A stretch of 64,000 bases of DNA from Aquila chrysaetos chrysaetos (GCF_900496995.4 NC_044024.1:20276698-20340697), one strand, 5' to 3'; shown: positions 25,801-41,500, counted from the stretch's first letter. A program made the numbers and translations. The notes: generated from the sequence alone by a model not told the origin.

Positions 25801-28800
25801 TTAGTAGAACATATGCAACTGTACAATCATTAGATGGCTGTACAAAACAAAGTACCTAAAAATGATTTTCTGGACTTTAGAGGGAACTTTGAACAGTCAT
25901 TACAAGGAGGACTTCCGAGTAGTTCTCACATAATGAAATATGGTCTAGGGCTGCCTAGAGACACTCAAAAGAAAGAAAATAAAATGCACTAAAAAGGAAA
26001 TGTTTTCTTAATTTTTTACAAGATCCAGCTTAAAGCACACAACCACAGTTAGCAATAGCCACAACAGGCCAGGCTTACTATAAAGAGCCCATTAGATTAG
26101 GTTAGATTATGACTAAAAATACAGCTAAACAATTGTCTTCTTCCGGTGTATTCCACACTCTTCTCATCAGGATCTCTTGAGTCTTACAATTTCCTTTACG
26201 GGAATCATAACATTTCAAACACTATGCTGCCCTAATTTAGTATGAAACCATTTGGGGAAATCATTAGAGCAAAGACTAAAATTCAGTGAGGACCCTGACC
26301 TCAGTAGTTGTTCTATTTACATATGCCACGGCAGAAGTTTGTCTTGACAGAAACAGCAAGGCCAACCTCCTCATCAATACTTCTTTCCATAATTAATTTT
26401 TTTTATTTAGAACCTAGATAGCAAAAAAAAATTACTTGTTCACCTTAACTTTATTCCAATTCGTCATCTGAGCTCAATTTTTATAAAAACATGATACTCG
26501 ATCAAAAAAATCATACAAGTCCTCATCATGTATGTCTGTGGGCTGGCTGCTACTTCAAGTACATTTCTGAGAAATATGTAACAGGCAAGTACAAACAATA
26601 TCTTCTGTCATATTCCCATACAAATCATTCTCACAAGGAGCAGTCGCATGTGCACGTATTCCTCTGAATTTGTAATGTAAGAAGTAACATTGGTAAGATT
26701 AGAATGACTCAACTTGTTGCTTATCTGTTTGTAGTCATTCCTGTAAGTTTTGGAGGCAAATATACATCAGCAGATTTACAGGAAGGACAGACATGACCTT
26801 GTGTCCAACACATGTTTTGGTGCATGAAGGAATGCTTAGTCATTTTAGAATAACTGGCTCCCTATGTAACAATTTAACTATTACACAAAGATTAAATGGT
26901 GTGTTTGTTTATTGATGTTTCATTTCTTAAGGCAAAAGACATAAATCAACTCATAATCCTTAACACTGACAGACTGCAAGCTCTTTTCTATACTTATTCA
27001 TGTAAAATCACATCTAAGACAAATTTCTGAAAATAATTTGGTGATAAATTGGCAATCTACTTATGCAAGTCTTATAAAGTCGTCTTGTTATTGTGAACTC
27101 CCTCATGTGATTTTTTTTTAAACAAACTGTAAATGACTCTTGGAACAACTGTTTCTATCATTATATATCCCTACAAGAATCAGTACAAACTGATCCTGCT
27201 TTCATCAGGTATACTTCCTTTTTGTTTCAGATGTGCCCAGAAGGTAAAGTTAGAGAGTCACAACACAAAACTCCAGCCCAAGGACAGAAATATTGTATAT
27301 GCTTTAACACAAGTAGGTAGCCTTCCAGTCTTAAAATATACTACACATACTGTCTAAATTACAGCAAGCTGCCAGTCTGCCCTGACAAGCTCCAGCAGTT
27401 CTGCTTCAGCATGTTCCTGAACTTGTAAGGGAGTCCTTACAAGGCAGTCTTGCAGCTTCCATCCTTTCTGTCATGATTTACAAGATGGAGTACCTATAAG
27501 AATCTCATTCACCCAGCTTGTCAAAATGTCAGGATTTTGCTGGAATTCAAATTATGGTATTTTCATTCTGTCTTTGCAGCAAAACTTTCAGTCACATCTT
27601 GATTTTTCTAGCACAACCTCTTTCTTCAGAGGCTGATTGATCACTGCATTGTTTCCCATCAGTCCAACAGAATCGCCTCCACAGCACTGTGGACCATTGA
27701 AAAAAGAACACAAATTCCAGGAGAAAAGCCTTTTAAAATGTTATTTATGGACAGCCTGCAGTAGTGGTACAGACCCCCTCAGCAATTTCACATATTACAC
27801 TGAACAGTGTAATAAATGTGTATGATTTTTTTTTTTTCTTGGTCACCTTTCAGAAATCACCCACAAAACATTCCCCACATAATCTTTTATCTCTCCAATC
27901 CACATATGTTTATACAGGCTCTTGCTTACATGGGCAAAGATGCCAGAGTAACCAGTTCTCACATTCCTAGTAGCATTTTTCAGTCAAAAATTTAACATTT
28001 CCTTTGCATAGTAGCCTCATTGTCAGAATGTTTGGGTCTAAATTGATCTGTTTCCATTCATAAACATTTGTGGTACACAAAATATCTATCCATGAAAAAA
28101 CAGAAATGACATACAAAGATGAGAAGTACACCTTAACACAGTGTCTTTCAAAAAGATATTTGACTTCTTACCTTAAAAAGTACTTCCCATGAGATCAAGG
28201 ATTTGACTCAGTGCTCAGAGCTGTAACATAAAAGCACTTTTAATGAAGAGTCCAGGTGAACTTCAATCTTTAACGCTATGGTAAAGTTAACAAAACCAGG
28301 ACTGTTTTAAATGCTTGCACTTGTGACATTGACTTCCCTTTTGCTGTTAAAACAGAAGAGAATTCTACTTACACAATCAGTTTGTCATATCAGTAGCTGC
28401 TACCTACTTGTCCATGTTGTTCCTCGGGTTTATGCTTAGCGTCATATATGTAAGAAATATTTCTAAGAGAATATTTACACAATACTTCTAATGACTACGC
28501 TTTCGTTTCTGTCAGTAGTTCTATTATGAGTTGATTCCTGGAGTCAATTATTTAATTGATTCACATGACACTATATATGCAAACTGTTTGGAAAAATAAT
28601 TGTTATTGTTGTAGTAGTTACAGAAGAGGTAAACGCTTGTGAATGAAACCTGGTTCGGAATATTCGCAGACACTGGAGTTGGGGTGGGGAATGGCTGCAT
28701 TCTGAGGTCTTCTCTGCTCCTGCTGCTCTTGTACTCAGAATTCAAAACTGCCTGAAAGCAGACACCATCACATTATCTGTAATGATATCTGGCTCCAAAG

Positions 28801-31800
28801 GCCAGCTCAGGTATCAGTATTACACACAGCTGACAAATACCACGATAACAGTTTCTTTTTGTTCAGGTGAATAGTATCACTTACAGACCGATTTTCTTAC
28901 AGGACAATGATAGTTAAGAAAGATGATGCTGGGGGAGTTTCAGCTTTAGCCTACCTTGCCTAGATAATTTAACTTCTTCATTAATATACAACAGAAGCAT
29001 CCTCAAATAAAAGACTTGTAGCAGCTTGAGAAAATTAGAAGGTAGTGCAAAAATAGGCAGGGTAACAAAAGGTACATTATATTCGCTAGACAAACAGCCT
29101 GAGCAATTCCATCTCTTACCAAGTTTTAGAATATTATTTTCATGACTTCTTCGAACTATATCACTAGGCTTAACAAGAGATGTTACTCTTCACAAACTTT
29201 GCCTTGCTTATCCCCTGATTATCAAGGCTACAAACAGCACTATGGCTATTTCTTCTTTAAGCATTATTGATCGGTATTTACAGTAACACCCTTCAGGAGA
29301 AAAGTCAAGAGTAGCATAAGTCATAGGCCAGGACAATGGAGCACAGCAGTGGTAGCACCTTTCCTCTCTTCACAGTTTAAGTATCAGTTCGTTCTGCCTG
29401 CAGAGGTTGTTCAGCAAGCTCCAGGAATCTCAAGTGCAGAGTATGTAATGGAGGACTGTGCTAATTCTCAGAATTTAAAGGGTTGCTTAAAACAAAGCAG
29501 ATATATTTCTAAGACGTGTTTTCACACCGGATTTATGTATGTTATGGTAAGCTCTGAACTCCCAAAATACCAGCTACACCTGTCTTGGGCTGGTGTAGTA
29601 ATTTCATTCCTTCTTACGAGCAATTTTCTCATGTTAAAAAGTAAATTCTGTGATTTGGAGACTTACAAAGCACATAACAGAACATAATTTCACCCTTTCC
29701 CCTTTTTATCTCTGCTGTCTATCAAACTTTGTTTTATATCTGAACACACTCCCTTATAAAGTAATTTACTCTTGACTATTTCTTTTTCTTTATGAATCCA
29801 GCCTGCAATCTGCTTCCATTGAACTTAACTGCAAGCTTCCAGTACCGTCACAGACTATATGTTTTATGTCCATGCTCACCAGAGCAGACCTGGCTGGCTG
29901 GGAGGAGGGGGCAGACAAGCTTTGCAATGCTTTTTGTGCAGTTGGAGTGCAAACAGTTGGTTTTAAATGTTACAGAAGTGTTAAAACACCTTAAGCAGAA
30001 AGCTTGTCAAGGCAATTAATCAGGAAAGACCACAACTCAGCAGTCAGGTCCAGACCAGGGCTCCTCCTCTGCAGGACAAAAGATGTTGTCTTGTCCAATG
30101 ACAGAAGAAGCTACTTGTTTATACTGACACAATTCCAGCATCCCTGGGGTTTTTTGTTTGTTTTTCAATGAACTCCAGAAAACGCAAGCATTAGCTAGAG
30201 ATAGTGGGTAAAAGGAAAAAAGAAAAGGAAGTCTAGCAATGTCTTTTTAGATTAGAAACCTTCAAATATAAATAAAGGAACAGTGCAGGTGCTTTAGGCT
30301 CCCATCCCATGAAAGCACCACTGGAAACAGGGCTGAGGCCATAGCTGTGCACAGCACATCCATACTCTGAAAGGACTTGCATTTGGACTCCTATCAGTGA
30401 GTAAATGTGAACGCTAAATCACTAGAGCCTCTTTTCAGAGATGTTAATGGGAAATATTTTAGAAAACTGTACCTGGAGGATCTGCAAGAGACAGACATAG
30501 TTTTTAGGTAGTATGTATGTATGTTGGATAGACTTTGCAAGCTACATTTCATTTATCTTTCCATAGCATAAACCGATCTTTATTCATCTGGAATTTTGGC
30601 GTCACGTTCGACTCCTAAGAGACTTTCACTCAATGATTCATTCTTTGGGACACAGAACCTTTGTGTCAGATAGGCTGGCTTACTTTCAAAATTACCTGTT
30701 AATCTAGCCAAGTGGGGGGTTATCCCCTAAAATTAAATCATGTAATTCATATTCCCATGGGAAGCAATATCAAAGAAAAGAAAGACCAGAAAACTTCCTG
30801 ATTCGCCTTCCTCTCATCACCAACTACAAATCTAGATTGCTTTCAGATTTTAATCCCTGTTATGTTATCCATTAAGGGGGAGAAAAGGAAAGCGGGCAGC
30901 AACACCACCATGCTTTAATGAGCTGTGAGTGTAGTGATTGGCATCAGTAATCTCCAAGTTCTGCCACTAAAATAAACTGCTTATCCTTTCAATTTAGGGG
31001 TACTGGTAGCTCAAAGATGCTGTGAAAATTAAGTAGCTAATGTTAATAATAAAATTTAAAGATGCATGAAGTGGCTATTACAATGTGGACTGGGGAGAAC
31101 ACCCACTCTTGTGAATTGCTTACACAATTGATCCAGTAGCTTTTCTCCTTAGACACTCGGGGAGACAAGGACTCAAATATCATCATGCCGAGTATGATGT
31201 AGAAACAAACCAACAAAAACAACGAAATAAATTGGATTGCCAAAATCCTCCCATTGTATTTTACTTCTAAAATTTTGAAGGCTAAATTTGAAATATTTTT
31301 GATGACTGAAAGTGGAGTGACATTGCTGACATGGCTGAACACTACAGAACTGCAGTAGCTATCTATTCTGTTATCAATTCATTTTTATCTCATTTGATCT
31401 GATTGTAATTATGTGCCATTCCAGTACCAGTCTGAATGATACTAGCAGAAACCATGCTACTGAGGTTTGCTCTTCTCCTAATGTCTTTGTTCAGTCTATC
31501 CACAGTAGTACTGATGGCAGCCAAACATTTAACTATATGTTTTCACAACATTGCCGGCAATACCTTGTAATTCCAGGTACCATCTTTTATTGAAATTCTT
31601 CTTAGTATTAGCCCATGAAGTACACAAAACATAGAAATATTGAAACACCTCTGACTTTTTTACCACAATTAGGAAGTCTGAAACTTCAGCTTGAGCATTT
31701 GACACAACGCTGCTGAAGAGAGAGAATTAAAAGCTACATCCTTATTCAATGTTACACTGATGTTCACTTCCTTTCCCAGAAATGGCTGACCACAGGAGAG

Positions 31801-32789
31801 AAAGCCTATAGACTGAAATACTGCTATGCAGAATAAACAATTACTCCTATGAACAGCAGATCTAATGAAGCCTACCTGTTTTTTTTTAATAGATTTGAAT
31901 CCTTAGCTCTTTTTCTTCCACGGAGTCCTTGTTTAATAAGGGCTGACCTCTCATTGCACAACTTGTGCTGTGAATATAAAAGATCATTTAATATTATTCA
32001 ACATTTCCATGATAAACCAGGTTGCCATGTGACTGTACATGCAAACCCTGTATATCTGCAATTTTGACCCAATATCAAATTCTTTTCAAAAAACCAAATT
32101 GATCTCAAGTTTAAAAATACTCTCAGGCCTTTAACTAGGTAAGTCACATGTAGCTGTTTACACTGTTGACAGAAGTTATCTGATGAACTTCAGCCCATGC
32201 AAAGGGTTAAAAACAATAAAAAGCTTATAAGGTGGGATACCTTTTCCTCATAGAGCTTTTATAGTGAAGTCTGGGGTCAGTCCTAGTTATCTTGTGAAAG
32301 AAGCTTTGTCCAATGCCTTGGTCAGGAATTTCAGATTAGAAAAAACTGAAGCACCAGTCTCCTTGTTCAAATTTACTCACAAAATTAGATTTATAATGAA
32401 TGCTACTGTTTCTTCCTTTTCCCCATATTAATAATTTCAAATGTGAAATACTTTTATACTCTTCTCCAATACGCTACAACAGCACTTGAAGTGCATAGAG
32501 TACTTGCAGTGTAGGGGAAGCACTACAAACAGAAGTGACACTCTAATTTGTAAACATCTCCTTTTACTTCTGCTACTCGTTTAATGGTAAACCTATCACT
32601 TAATTAATTTCTAAGACTTCTATCCAATCTTCTCTTTTTTATGTAGTAAAACCAGCAAATGCTACCTCAATGCAATTCCTACCTCTTTATACCCCATGCA
32701 CAAAAATTTAGGATCTTTCAGAATTCATCTTGCAAATAGACATAATTAAACCTGGGGAAGTTACTACACAAAGCAAAGGAACAGATACT

Positions 32790-33000
32790 GCCACAAAAAC
32801 AAGACTCAGTGAGAACTGGATCAGGCACTTAATGGGCTTCCATTGACTTCAGCAGCGTAGGGCTGTGTCCTTCCTAAGAGGCCATCAACTTAGATGACTG
32901 AAATATTACCAAATATTATCAAATTAATCTCCAGTATGACCCCATTGACTTCTCTGGTGCTACACTGGGCACAAGTCTGGCCCACATGCTATAGAAAGTG
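32790..33000. repeat. Possible ancient SINE/LINE fragment
   Basis: Two copies of an 'attgacttc' motif (cttccattgacttcagcag and accccattgacttctctgg) about 110 bases apart, plus 'atcaggcacttaatgggc' and 'gggcacaagtctggccc', resemble phrases in decayed amniote interspersed repeats. The likeness is weak and family assignment is not possible by eye. Confidence 0.3.
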
Positions 33001-36000
33001 TTGGCACAAATGTAAAGGAGTTCAGGAAAAATGGTAGCGGATTTGTGATGAACAGGAGGCTTAAACAGTTTTAAACCAAACACCCAAGATTTAACTTTAG
33101 ACTAATTATTTTTCTATGGTGTAACTTAATGGCAATTCCTCTTAATACTGGATTAAAAAGTTTAAAATAAGCAAGCCATATTCAATGCCATGGGAGGTCT
33201 ACAGTGATAATACCAATTAAGCCTAATAATCTCCTAAGTCTGTAGCTCTAAGACATTCCCCTGGGTGTTAGGTGATACTTTAGCCAAATACTAAAATGTG
33301 CGATTCAGGCAAATAAACAAATAAATAGTCAGAGCAAGATTAAAATGCCTGCCATTAACCCAAAATAATCATAAATAAATGCTGCAAGTTTTTATCTAAT
33401 GATCAACATATTCCCAGAAGGACTCCTGCTTTTTTCCCCACAGGCTAAGTTAGGAAATTGAACAAGGATGTGTAATATTCCATGATAACATCAAGATTTT
33501 TAGGCCTGCCTGGAGACAGAATGGGTGCAAGTGCTGGAGCTGATGAGTGGACTTTCTGAGAATTCTTGTTCAGGGTATTTCAAAGCAAACTACCCCATTT
33601 GCAAAGAAGATATGAACCCTCGCCCTTTCCCTAACACACACCCCTTCTAAGGATCAGAGAAGAGAGGGGAGGGAAGAAGCACCTGGGAATTAAATTTCAG
33701 AATCTGACTGAGAATTTTAAAATCCGCGGTTCTACAAAGTATAGACTACTACGCTCTATTCCTTACAGTTTATCCAAAATATGTCAGATTATTCAGGCCA
33801 TTCAACATCCAAAATTATACTGTGGAAGCCTCTTGCTTCTGCTAATAGGCAGACATATCTAAGTGTCTGTGTAGCAGTACTCAAGCAGGATTGTCAAGAG
33901 TTAGATTTACTGTTTACTTTGACATTCTATTGACACAACTTTTATCTGTGCCTCAAGCTCTATCCCAAATTGCTAGTGAGTTGTGCTGCTTGCATCCTTT
34001 ACTGATTTTTTTTTTCCAAATGATCTTCCCAAAACCACTCTACCTTTGTAGTATGGCAGTGACCACTGGCACAGGTAATTTCCATTTCTTTGCTAAAAAT
34101 TACCTGCTTCGAAGCAAGGAAAGGACAGCTGTTTAATAGCAGTAACCACTACAAGACTGGGAGCCTGACTTTTTTCCTCGAGAGGTGCAAACCAGGCTAA
34201 AATCAAGCAGGACCTGTGCTGCCACCTGCTGCGCAATCTTACTTATTTTTTGTTCTCAATTAAAAAAGCAATCAATTTTGCGACAAAAGATTCTATTGCA
34301 GAATGCAGGTGTCTAGCCTAATTTCTCTCATAAAAAATCCTCTAGAGGGGAGGAGTTAGACACATACGGGAATGGAGAAAAATGTGTCTTGAAGCATTTC
34401 AAAGTGTACACTCATAGTGCTTTCATGCAAAATCAAACAGGTGGGTGGCTCAACTGAGAAGGTCACACACGTCTGCTCTGTGATATTAGTTTACGTGTGC
34501 ACTATCTGCATGTTTACAACCCAATCTACTTTAATCTCTACAAAATAAATAGTATCAAAATACCAACTACTGCTGACATTTAAACTGTTTTACAAAGTAT
34601 GTGAATGAATGCATAAGAACTATTTTTAACCCTACAGATAATATAAAGTTTTGGCTATGTGTTAATCATACTAAATTGCACTCATGTGCTTGACTGAAGG
34701 TCTTTTCCCTGTTTTCTTTTGAAAGAAAAGCAGAAGATTTGTGGATTTTCCTTATTCACAGAAGAGATAAGTTGCCTCAGCTAAGAAATTTTCACATCAG
34801 CTGTATAAGACTTCCCAGCAGACTTTCTTCAGTTACTAGATAAGTAGGCCACTATGTTTGTCTCTCTCAGAACTCTTTCACCCATCCGTTACTGAAACAC
34901 AAAGATATCTAATGAATAAGAGGAATACTAGACTTGTGTCACTTTACAAAGCTCTTTTAATTCCTCATGAGAATTATTCTAGATAGGTGCAATATATTAA
35001 AGTTAAATACTGTCTTGGGGTGGAAGCAGACAGAAATTACTGAAAATAAAGCAGACTAGTAAAACTTAATCTGTTGAGATCTATGTTGCATTCAGTACAT
35101 AGACAGAACAATTTTCTCCGTTTGATCACTAGTGCCCCTATGCTCTCTATAACTATTACTAAAACTTTTGGGGAAAAGATGGTGAGTTGACTAAAATATT
35201 GACAAAGGATAACTAAAAATAGTTGGAAAACATTTGCAAGACCTTGTGAACAGAAAAAAAAATCACCATGTTTATAATAGTACATGTTTGCAGAAGGTAT
35301 TTTGTTGCTGACAATGCCTCAGTGATTGGGTGTTTCTCCCCTCATGTCACTGAAAGACTTGAAGGCCTTTTCAGAACTCACTCCTCTACTCAAGACAGGT
35401 TTAATTAGATCATTTGCATGAACCCACTTGCTCACAATGTTTCAAAGCAGAAAAAGCAAGTCTCAAAGGAGCTTTTTCATGCTCAGTGCTACTGCTGAAT
35501 ATCATATCTCAATTCCTCTTCAGTTCTTTTCTTCCAAAGTTCCAAACCTCGTAGTTTCTGCATGAACAAACTAGTTAGTCCAAACTTTGGTATTTGTTTT
35601 ATATCTAAAAGCCAGGATTGTAGCTCTACCTGGATGCCTTTTCAAGTACTCTCTCTTGAAAAACGGTTGCTCTTGTCCTAGATCTTCTCACAGGGTTTCC
35701 TAGTTCCAGATGACTTCTTCTCTAGGCTTGTACAGACCTCTTTTACAGGAAAATAAACATTTCTGCAAGAGTGCACATAATGAGAAAATTAGAACACTAA
35801 TGTCAAGCATCAGTCTTAATAAGCTCTATACTAAATGTACACATTGCATTTACAGATGCAGTACCATGAAATACAGGGCATCTATTACCTTCTTAAACCT
35901 TTTCCCCGCTTATCTCCTGAGATAATACTTATATAGTACTGCCTAACCCAGACCCTGTTTCCAGACTCTTCTTCCAATGAAGGTTTCAAAAGCTCAAACA

Positions 36001-38229
36001 GGGCTACATGTTTCAGGTGACTGATTTAAGTCACAGGGCAATTTTTGCTTCATATTTTAATGGGAGCCAGAGAAGACCTGCCAGCTAGCAAAACTGTGCA
36101 ACCAAAAGATACTAAAGAACTGTGGGAGGACATTAAGATCTCAACAGAGAAATCAGTGCTTTGGTATGGATGTTGCACTGTTGTTAAAATCTACTCTGTA
36201 TCAGTAGAATGCTTTGAACTTGATCATGCACCACTCAAATAATTTGTTCATCTCTGTCAGTTATTTTCGGGGAACAAAGTCAGATTCCAACATATTACAA
36301 AATAGTTCTCAGAATACAAGGAATTATTTTGATAATACCAACTAGACAGCACTGATTATGCTGCACTTTCTTCCATAGTAGTATCACCTCCCTGTCAAGT
36401 AATAGCAGGTAGTCTTCTCTATCCACAAGATACCAGTGAAAATACCTTCACAGGTAAAGATAGCAATTATATAGATACCAAGTATGTTTTAAATATACCT
36501 TATTTCATTTACATAATTCGCAGATACCTCATGGCATTACAGAAATAGGAGAGGGCATTATACTGAAGGTTTTAAAGAAACTTTTGAGAATGCTGTACCT
36601 TATTCTGCTTGTGTGATTTTTCTTTGCTTATCTAGCTGACATTTGTGCTCTTTGGACTTTATAAATGTCAGCAAACAGATCTGAAAAACATGAATAACTT
36701 GAAATGTTTCAAGCTGGGATATAAGTATTTTTGTTACTTCTTTCCCCCTTTATTGGATAAAGTTTTCAACTACATGCTTCCAGAGGTCTGGCCACTCCTT
36801 TGAGCTATGCACCCACACCACAGTTTGTGCTTATCCCTTTTTCTCTGTTTCTAGTAAAGACGACTTTAGGGAAATAATTTGGGTACCTCTTTTCACCATT
36901 AGTCAGAGTTTCTAAATGGAAAAATCTCCTACTGAGTCCAATATGATCTGCTGGGTACAATACCTGTACTGAGTACCATAGCCCTGACCCCCTGTCTGGG
37001 CAGAAAAAGATTGTGTCAGGGTTGAGATTGTGGAAAATGTCTTCCAGCAATCAGCCAGAGGAGAAAACAAAAAGCAACTAGCTCTGAAGCATGAGGCATA
37101 CCATTAGCCAAGCTGTTAAAATGCTCACATGTACATAAGCCATGAATCCTGATAAATTTCGAGAGCTCTGTGGTAAATATTTCTAAGATTTATGAAAGAG
37201 ACTAAAAGGGGCTGAGCTATCTGGAAATCACAGACCTGAAAAGGAAAAACTCTTTTGCCTTCCCTGCTCTATTACTGAAAACTGTTAGCAAGCATCCACT
37301 GATGTAGTTTGAATAAAGGATTCATCCGAATACTGAGATGAGAACATAAGCAGAGATATTAAATCTGCATAAGATACTTATTTTCTTGTTTCCTTCAAAC
37401 ACTGTGCATTACACTGGCCTAAGCAAAAAAACCTCTTACATTTACATATCAACTCCTTTCAAAAAAAAAGCAATCCTTACACATTTCAAGAAAACTTAAT
37501 TCAAGTTATTTATCACTAAATTTCAGTCCAGTGACTGCTGCAGTTTAAAGCTAGTTCCTTCCTACCCCATCTCATTAGAGAACTGCAAAACCTATCTCCC
37601 TCTTTCAGCTCCAACAGGACAGAACACAATTCCTGCCTGCCTTCTGCAAACATTGACAACTTTTTCCAACATTTGTTCTGTCAATGTATGAAGTCTTAAA
37701 AAATGCTTGGTGTGCCTAGGCCCCTGCCAAGCCCTCAGTGACCAAATGCCTTGCCACCACGCCTTTTGCAGAAACAGGCTTGTATTCTTGGTATTTGAAG
37801 TAAAACTCCCTTACAGAAGAGCATCATGTTTCATGCAGGTGTCTCATGTATCATTCGAACACAACTAGTCCAATTCTTACTATTTCATCTCCTATGTGTA
37901 CAAAAGTAGTGAGAACAACAGTGAGATAAAACCACAAAAATTGTCCTGCTACTGAAAAAGAAAGGGTGGTTTGGTTTTTTTTTTATTGTGTTAGTTAATA
38001 GAGCATTATAATGAGCATTTAAGAGGGTGAACAACCACTGGAGGGCTCATTCTTCTGTAGAGTCGTTTTAACAAAATGCTGAACTAAACCTTTCAATAAC
38101 AAAGAACATAAACGTGACCTCTGTGTTGTGGGAGGCTCCTACACTTTATGAAATGCATGAACTTGTACAGAAAACATCTGAGTATACCCATTTTTCCTCA
38201 ACAACTTATTAAAACAAACTCTAAAGACA

Positions 38230-38546
38230 TGCTTCACTGTGGTCTTCACCATGGGCCGCAGGGGAATCCTCACTGACCTGGGTATCTGCAGGGTTGTTTC
38301 TCTCACATATTCTCACTCCTCTCTCCTGGCTGCTGTTGCGCAGCAGTTTTTCCCCCTTCTTAAATATGTTATTGCAGAGGGGCTACCATCATCACTGATG
38401 GGCTCAGCTTTGGCCAGCAGCAGGTCCACCTTGGAGCCGGCTGGCATTGGCTCTATCGGACATGGGGGAAGCATCTGGCAGCTTCTCACAGAAGCCAGCC
38501 CTGTAGCCACCCTGCTACCAAAACCTTGCCGCACAAACCCAATACA
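38230..38546. mobile_element. Avian interspersed repeat, probably LTR/ERV-derived fragment
   Basis: This roughly 315-base GC-richer block has wording I recognise from a multicopy avian repeat. It includes tgggccgcaggggaatcc, tttctctcacatattctcac, cttcttaaatatgtta and ttggagccggctggcattgg, and ends accaaaaccttgcc...aaacccaataca. Such blocks typically belong to endogenous-retrovirus LTRs in birds, but I cannot name the family. I do not see a target-site duplication, so the copy may be truncated. An open frame of about 135 codons across it is a by-product of composition. Confidence 0.6.
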
Positions 38547-41500
38547 AGGGTATAAGAGCAGCCTTTTGATATTTTACAGCATCTATTTTCATGTATTATA
38601 TTCAACAGAAATGTTAAAATGTGTGACTGGTATCTCTGTATGCTAATAAATGATAGGAGGATCTAACAGAACCCATGTCTGGCTCAGAAAACTGAGCGAA
38701 ATCTTTGCGAAAACTGTACACTGCCTGATGTATCGCTGTAAAAGCTGAGGTATTGAATGCCTCCTCCCCAAAATGTCAAAAGACATAAAAATACACAGTG
38801 ATAACACAATAATATGTCATAATAGACCTGATCATATACTATTTCAAATACAAGTACAAATTTCATACAACTTAATTAACCAGAGATTACATCATGTAAT
38901 AGTTGTCCTTCCTACCTTCTGTTTTGTTTCTGAGACTGGAATTACATTTGTTTCACATTATGTTAAGTATAGCGGTTCCCTGATTTTGAATACCAAATGT
39001 CACTGTGGTATTAATAATAAAGGTAAATTCCACACAGAAGCTTAGGGAAGACACAAGTGTTCAGAATCTCTCAGGCTGAGATTCGTAAGTAGTGACAGAG
39101 TGTCTCATAATCAGAATTTAGATTTCAGTTTTTAAGACTGAACTCAGTCTTAAGTAAAAGGGGTTTCAGTAAGTCTTTATGGATGTCGGTGTGCCCCGTA
39201 AACTACAGCAAAACAGAACAAAAATAGAAAGCACAGATTCTTCTCCCTGCAGATTTATAGAATCACATACCTCTTACATATACCAGTCATAGCTAAAATC
39301 AACTCTAACAAACATGAACCAGGCTAACAATTCTCGTAAAACTAATATGGCAATCAAATTAATCAAGGATTTAATTCATTGACTTCACTTATTTTTCTGA
39401 GACATCAGCATGAAAAGTATCTTGTAGTCTACCTATAGATATTTCAGAGATCACTTTCCATTTGGGTCTGGTTCACTGAAAGACTGGCTAAGCGTTGTTA
39501 GGGAATTTATTGAATTGTTGCGATTAAAAGCATCTATAAGCATGCATTATATTAATATAATATTTTGACTTGGAAGGCAACAGTGGGAAAAGTGCTCTTA
39601 AGGCTGACCTTCCAAGAAAAAGAGTTTGGGTGGTTGTGAAATGCCTTTTATTATACTTAGCAATATTATGGTGCTAGCACTGGACATGAAACAAAGCAAA
39701 TGCCCTGAAAACTAAAAAATGGCTAAACAATACAGGGGACAAACACAAAAGGGAGTGACTGTCATTGAGCACTTTAAGGCATAAAATGTTTAGTTACTGA
39801 TGTGTGAAAAGAGCAGTCGTCTTCTTTCCGTTAGTTCTCAAGATACTTCAAGTTTAAGAACACATAAATAACATCTGGATGGAAACTTAAATTTTCTTAA
39901 GAACACATTTTATATGTTTTATAGCAGATCCATTTTTTTCACACTCATCTTAACAAAAATATTTTTTCCCAAGCTCCAAACAACTTCAGAAAATGCCTTT
40001 ACTCATTTAACATATGAACCTACAAAGAAACGTTTATCACCATTTCTCAGATGCATCCTCAACCTGTATTACCGTTCCTGACAGTACTGTTTGACCTTTT
40101 AACTTCAACATGGGTACAGTAATTAATATGCAGATGAACTGTTAACTATGATTTCCTTTATCTCAAAGCAAGCCTCACACATTCATGATATTTCTGTATT
40201 TCTCCCTGCTTTTACATCCAACTGGTTTTGTGTCTATTAATATTGCAGCTTTTTATATAAGGGAAAAAATAAGTCAAATACTGCAAACATGACAAAAATG
40301 TGATTCAATGAAAAGCTGGTTCACACAGTTTTCATCTAACAAGTTCCTGTTGGTGCTTTATATCATTATTTTCAGTCCATCAGATTAAAAACCATGAAAA
40401 TGTGATATGCTTTTTAAGCTTTTATTTTGAATGGTTCAAGTTGACATTTACTTTTTTTCAGTATTGTCTAGCATATGTTCTAGCTAAATTAGCTGACAGG
40501 GAGAGATATGATAAATGCAACAGCCTTTCATCTTTCTCTCAAGAAAATTCCTTGAGAGGAAATCAGCAATTACACTACCACAAGCCTTTCTTTAAATTCA
40601 TAAAAAATACATGTGAGCAACTGACTAAACAGAAGAAAGTCAGAATAACTGATGGAAGAATCTCTATGAACCTAGATTTGTAGCAAGAAAAAAAGAAAAA
40701 CAAACAACAAAATAACAACAAAAAAAGCCACCCTGTACTGAGTGGCTTACCAGACTGAATTTTTCCAGGTGGTTGCCCTATGGAACCTATATTTCTGGTT
40801 GCAAACGTAGTTTTCAAAATGTGAACTGTAGATAATTCAACATGAAAAAGTATAGTACCTATAAGCACCTCCTTTTTTGGGGACGGGGAATATTTACTCT
40901 AGGGATTAATGACAATATAACCACTACTTCTTGATTATTTCACTTGCTGATATCATCATTCAAGAAGAAAGACAGGACCTTACTGATTTGCTGGGAGGCA
41001 TCGTCTTGTGCCCTAGGAGGGAGAGTGCTGATTTTTTTGCCAAAACTTGAGAATGAACCACCAACCTGAACATGATCTTTCATAAGCTATATACAAAACC
41101 TGGAAGATTTAGTAAGGGTAGGGGAGCAATTTTTCTAATTCGTGAAGGGAAGAAGGTACATTTGATTTAATTCCTGGGCTACAAGGAATGCAGCAAGAAG
41201 GCCAGATGAAAAGTAGAAAGAGGTAGGATGTTAGTAGAAAGCCAAAGAGACTCTGGTTTCTATTTTGTACAGAAACAAGCCTTCTGGTTTACAAGTCTAA
41301 GCAGTAGAAATGTTGTTGCTTTCTGCACACGACTTGACTATATTCATGCTCATAGTCTGCAAGTGCTGCCCAGTGGCTATTCCAAGTCTCATTCTGACTG
41401 CTGAAAGCATACTTCAGATGGCAATACTGTGCCCAGTACTGTTCTTTGGGCAAGAAATAACAGACCAACAAGGAGTCTCAACCCAGCTTCCATTTTAAAC

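Noticed and set aside
27422..27443. Nine-base perfect stem-loop (CTTGTAAGG / CCTTACAAG)
   Set aside because: Short stems of this size are expected by chance in 64 kb, and no supporting context was seen.
38239..38646. 135-codon plus-strand open frame
   Set aside because: It is contained largely within the LTR-like repeat, and its residues reflect repeat wording.
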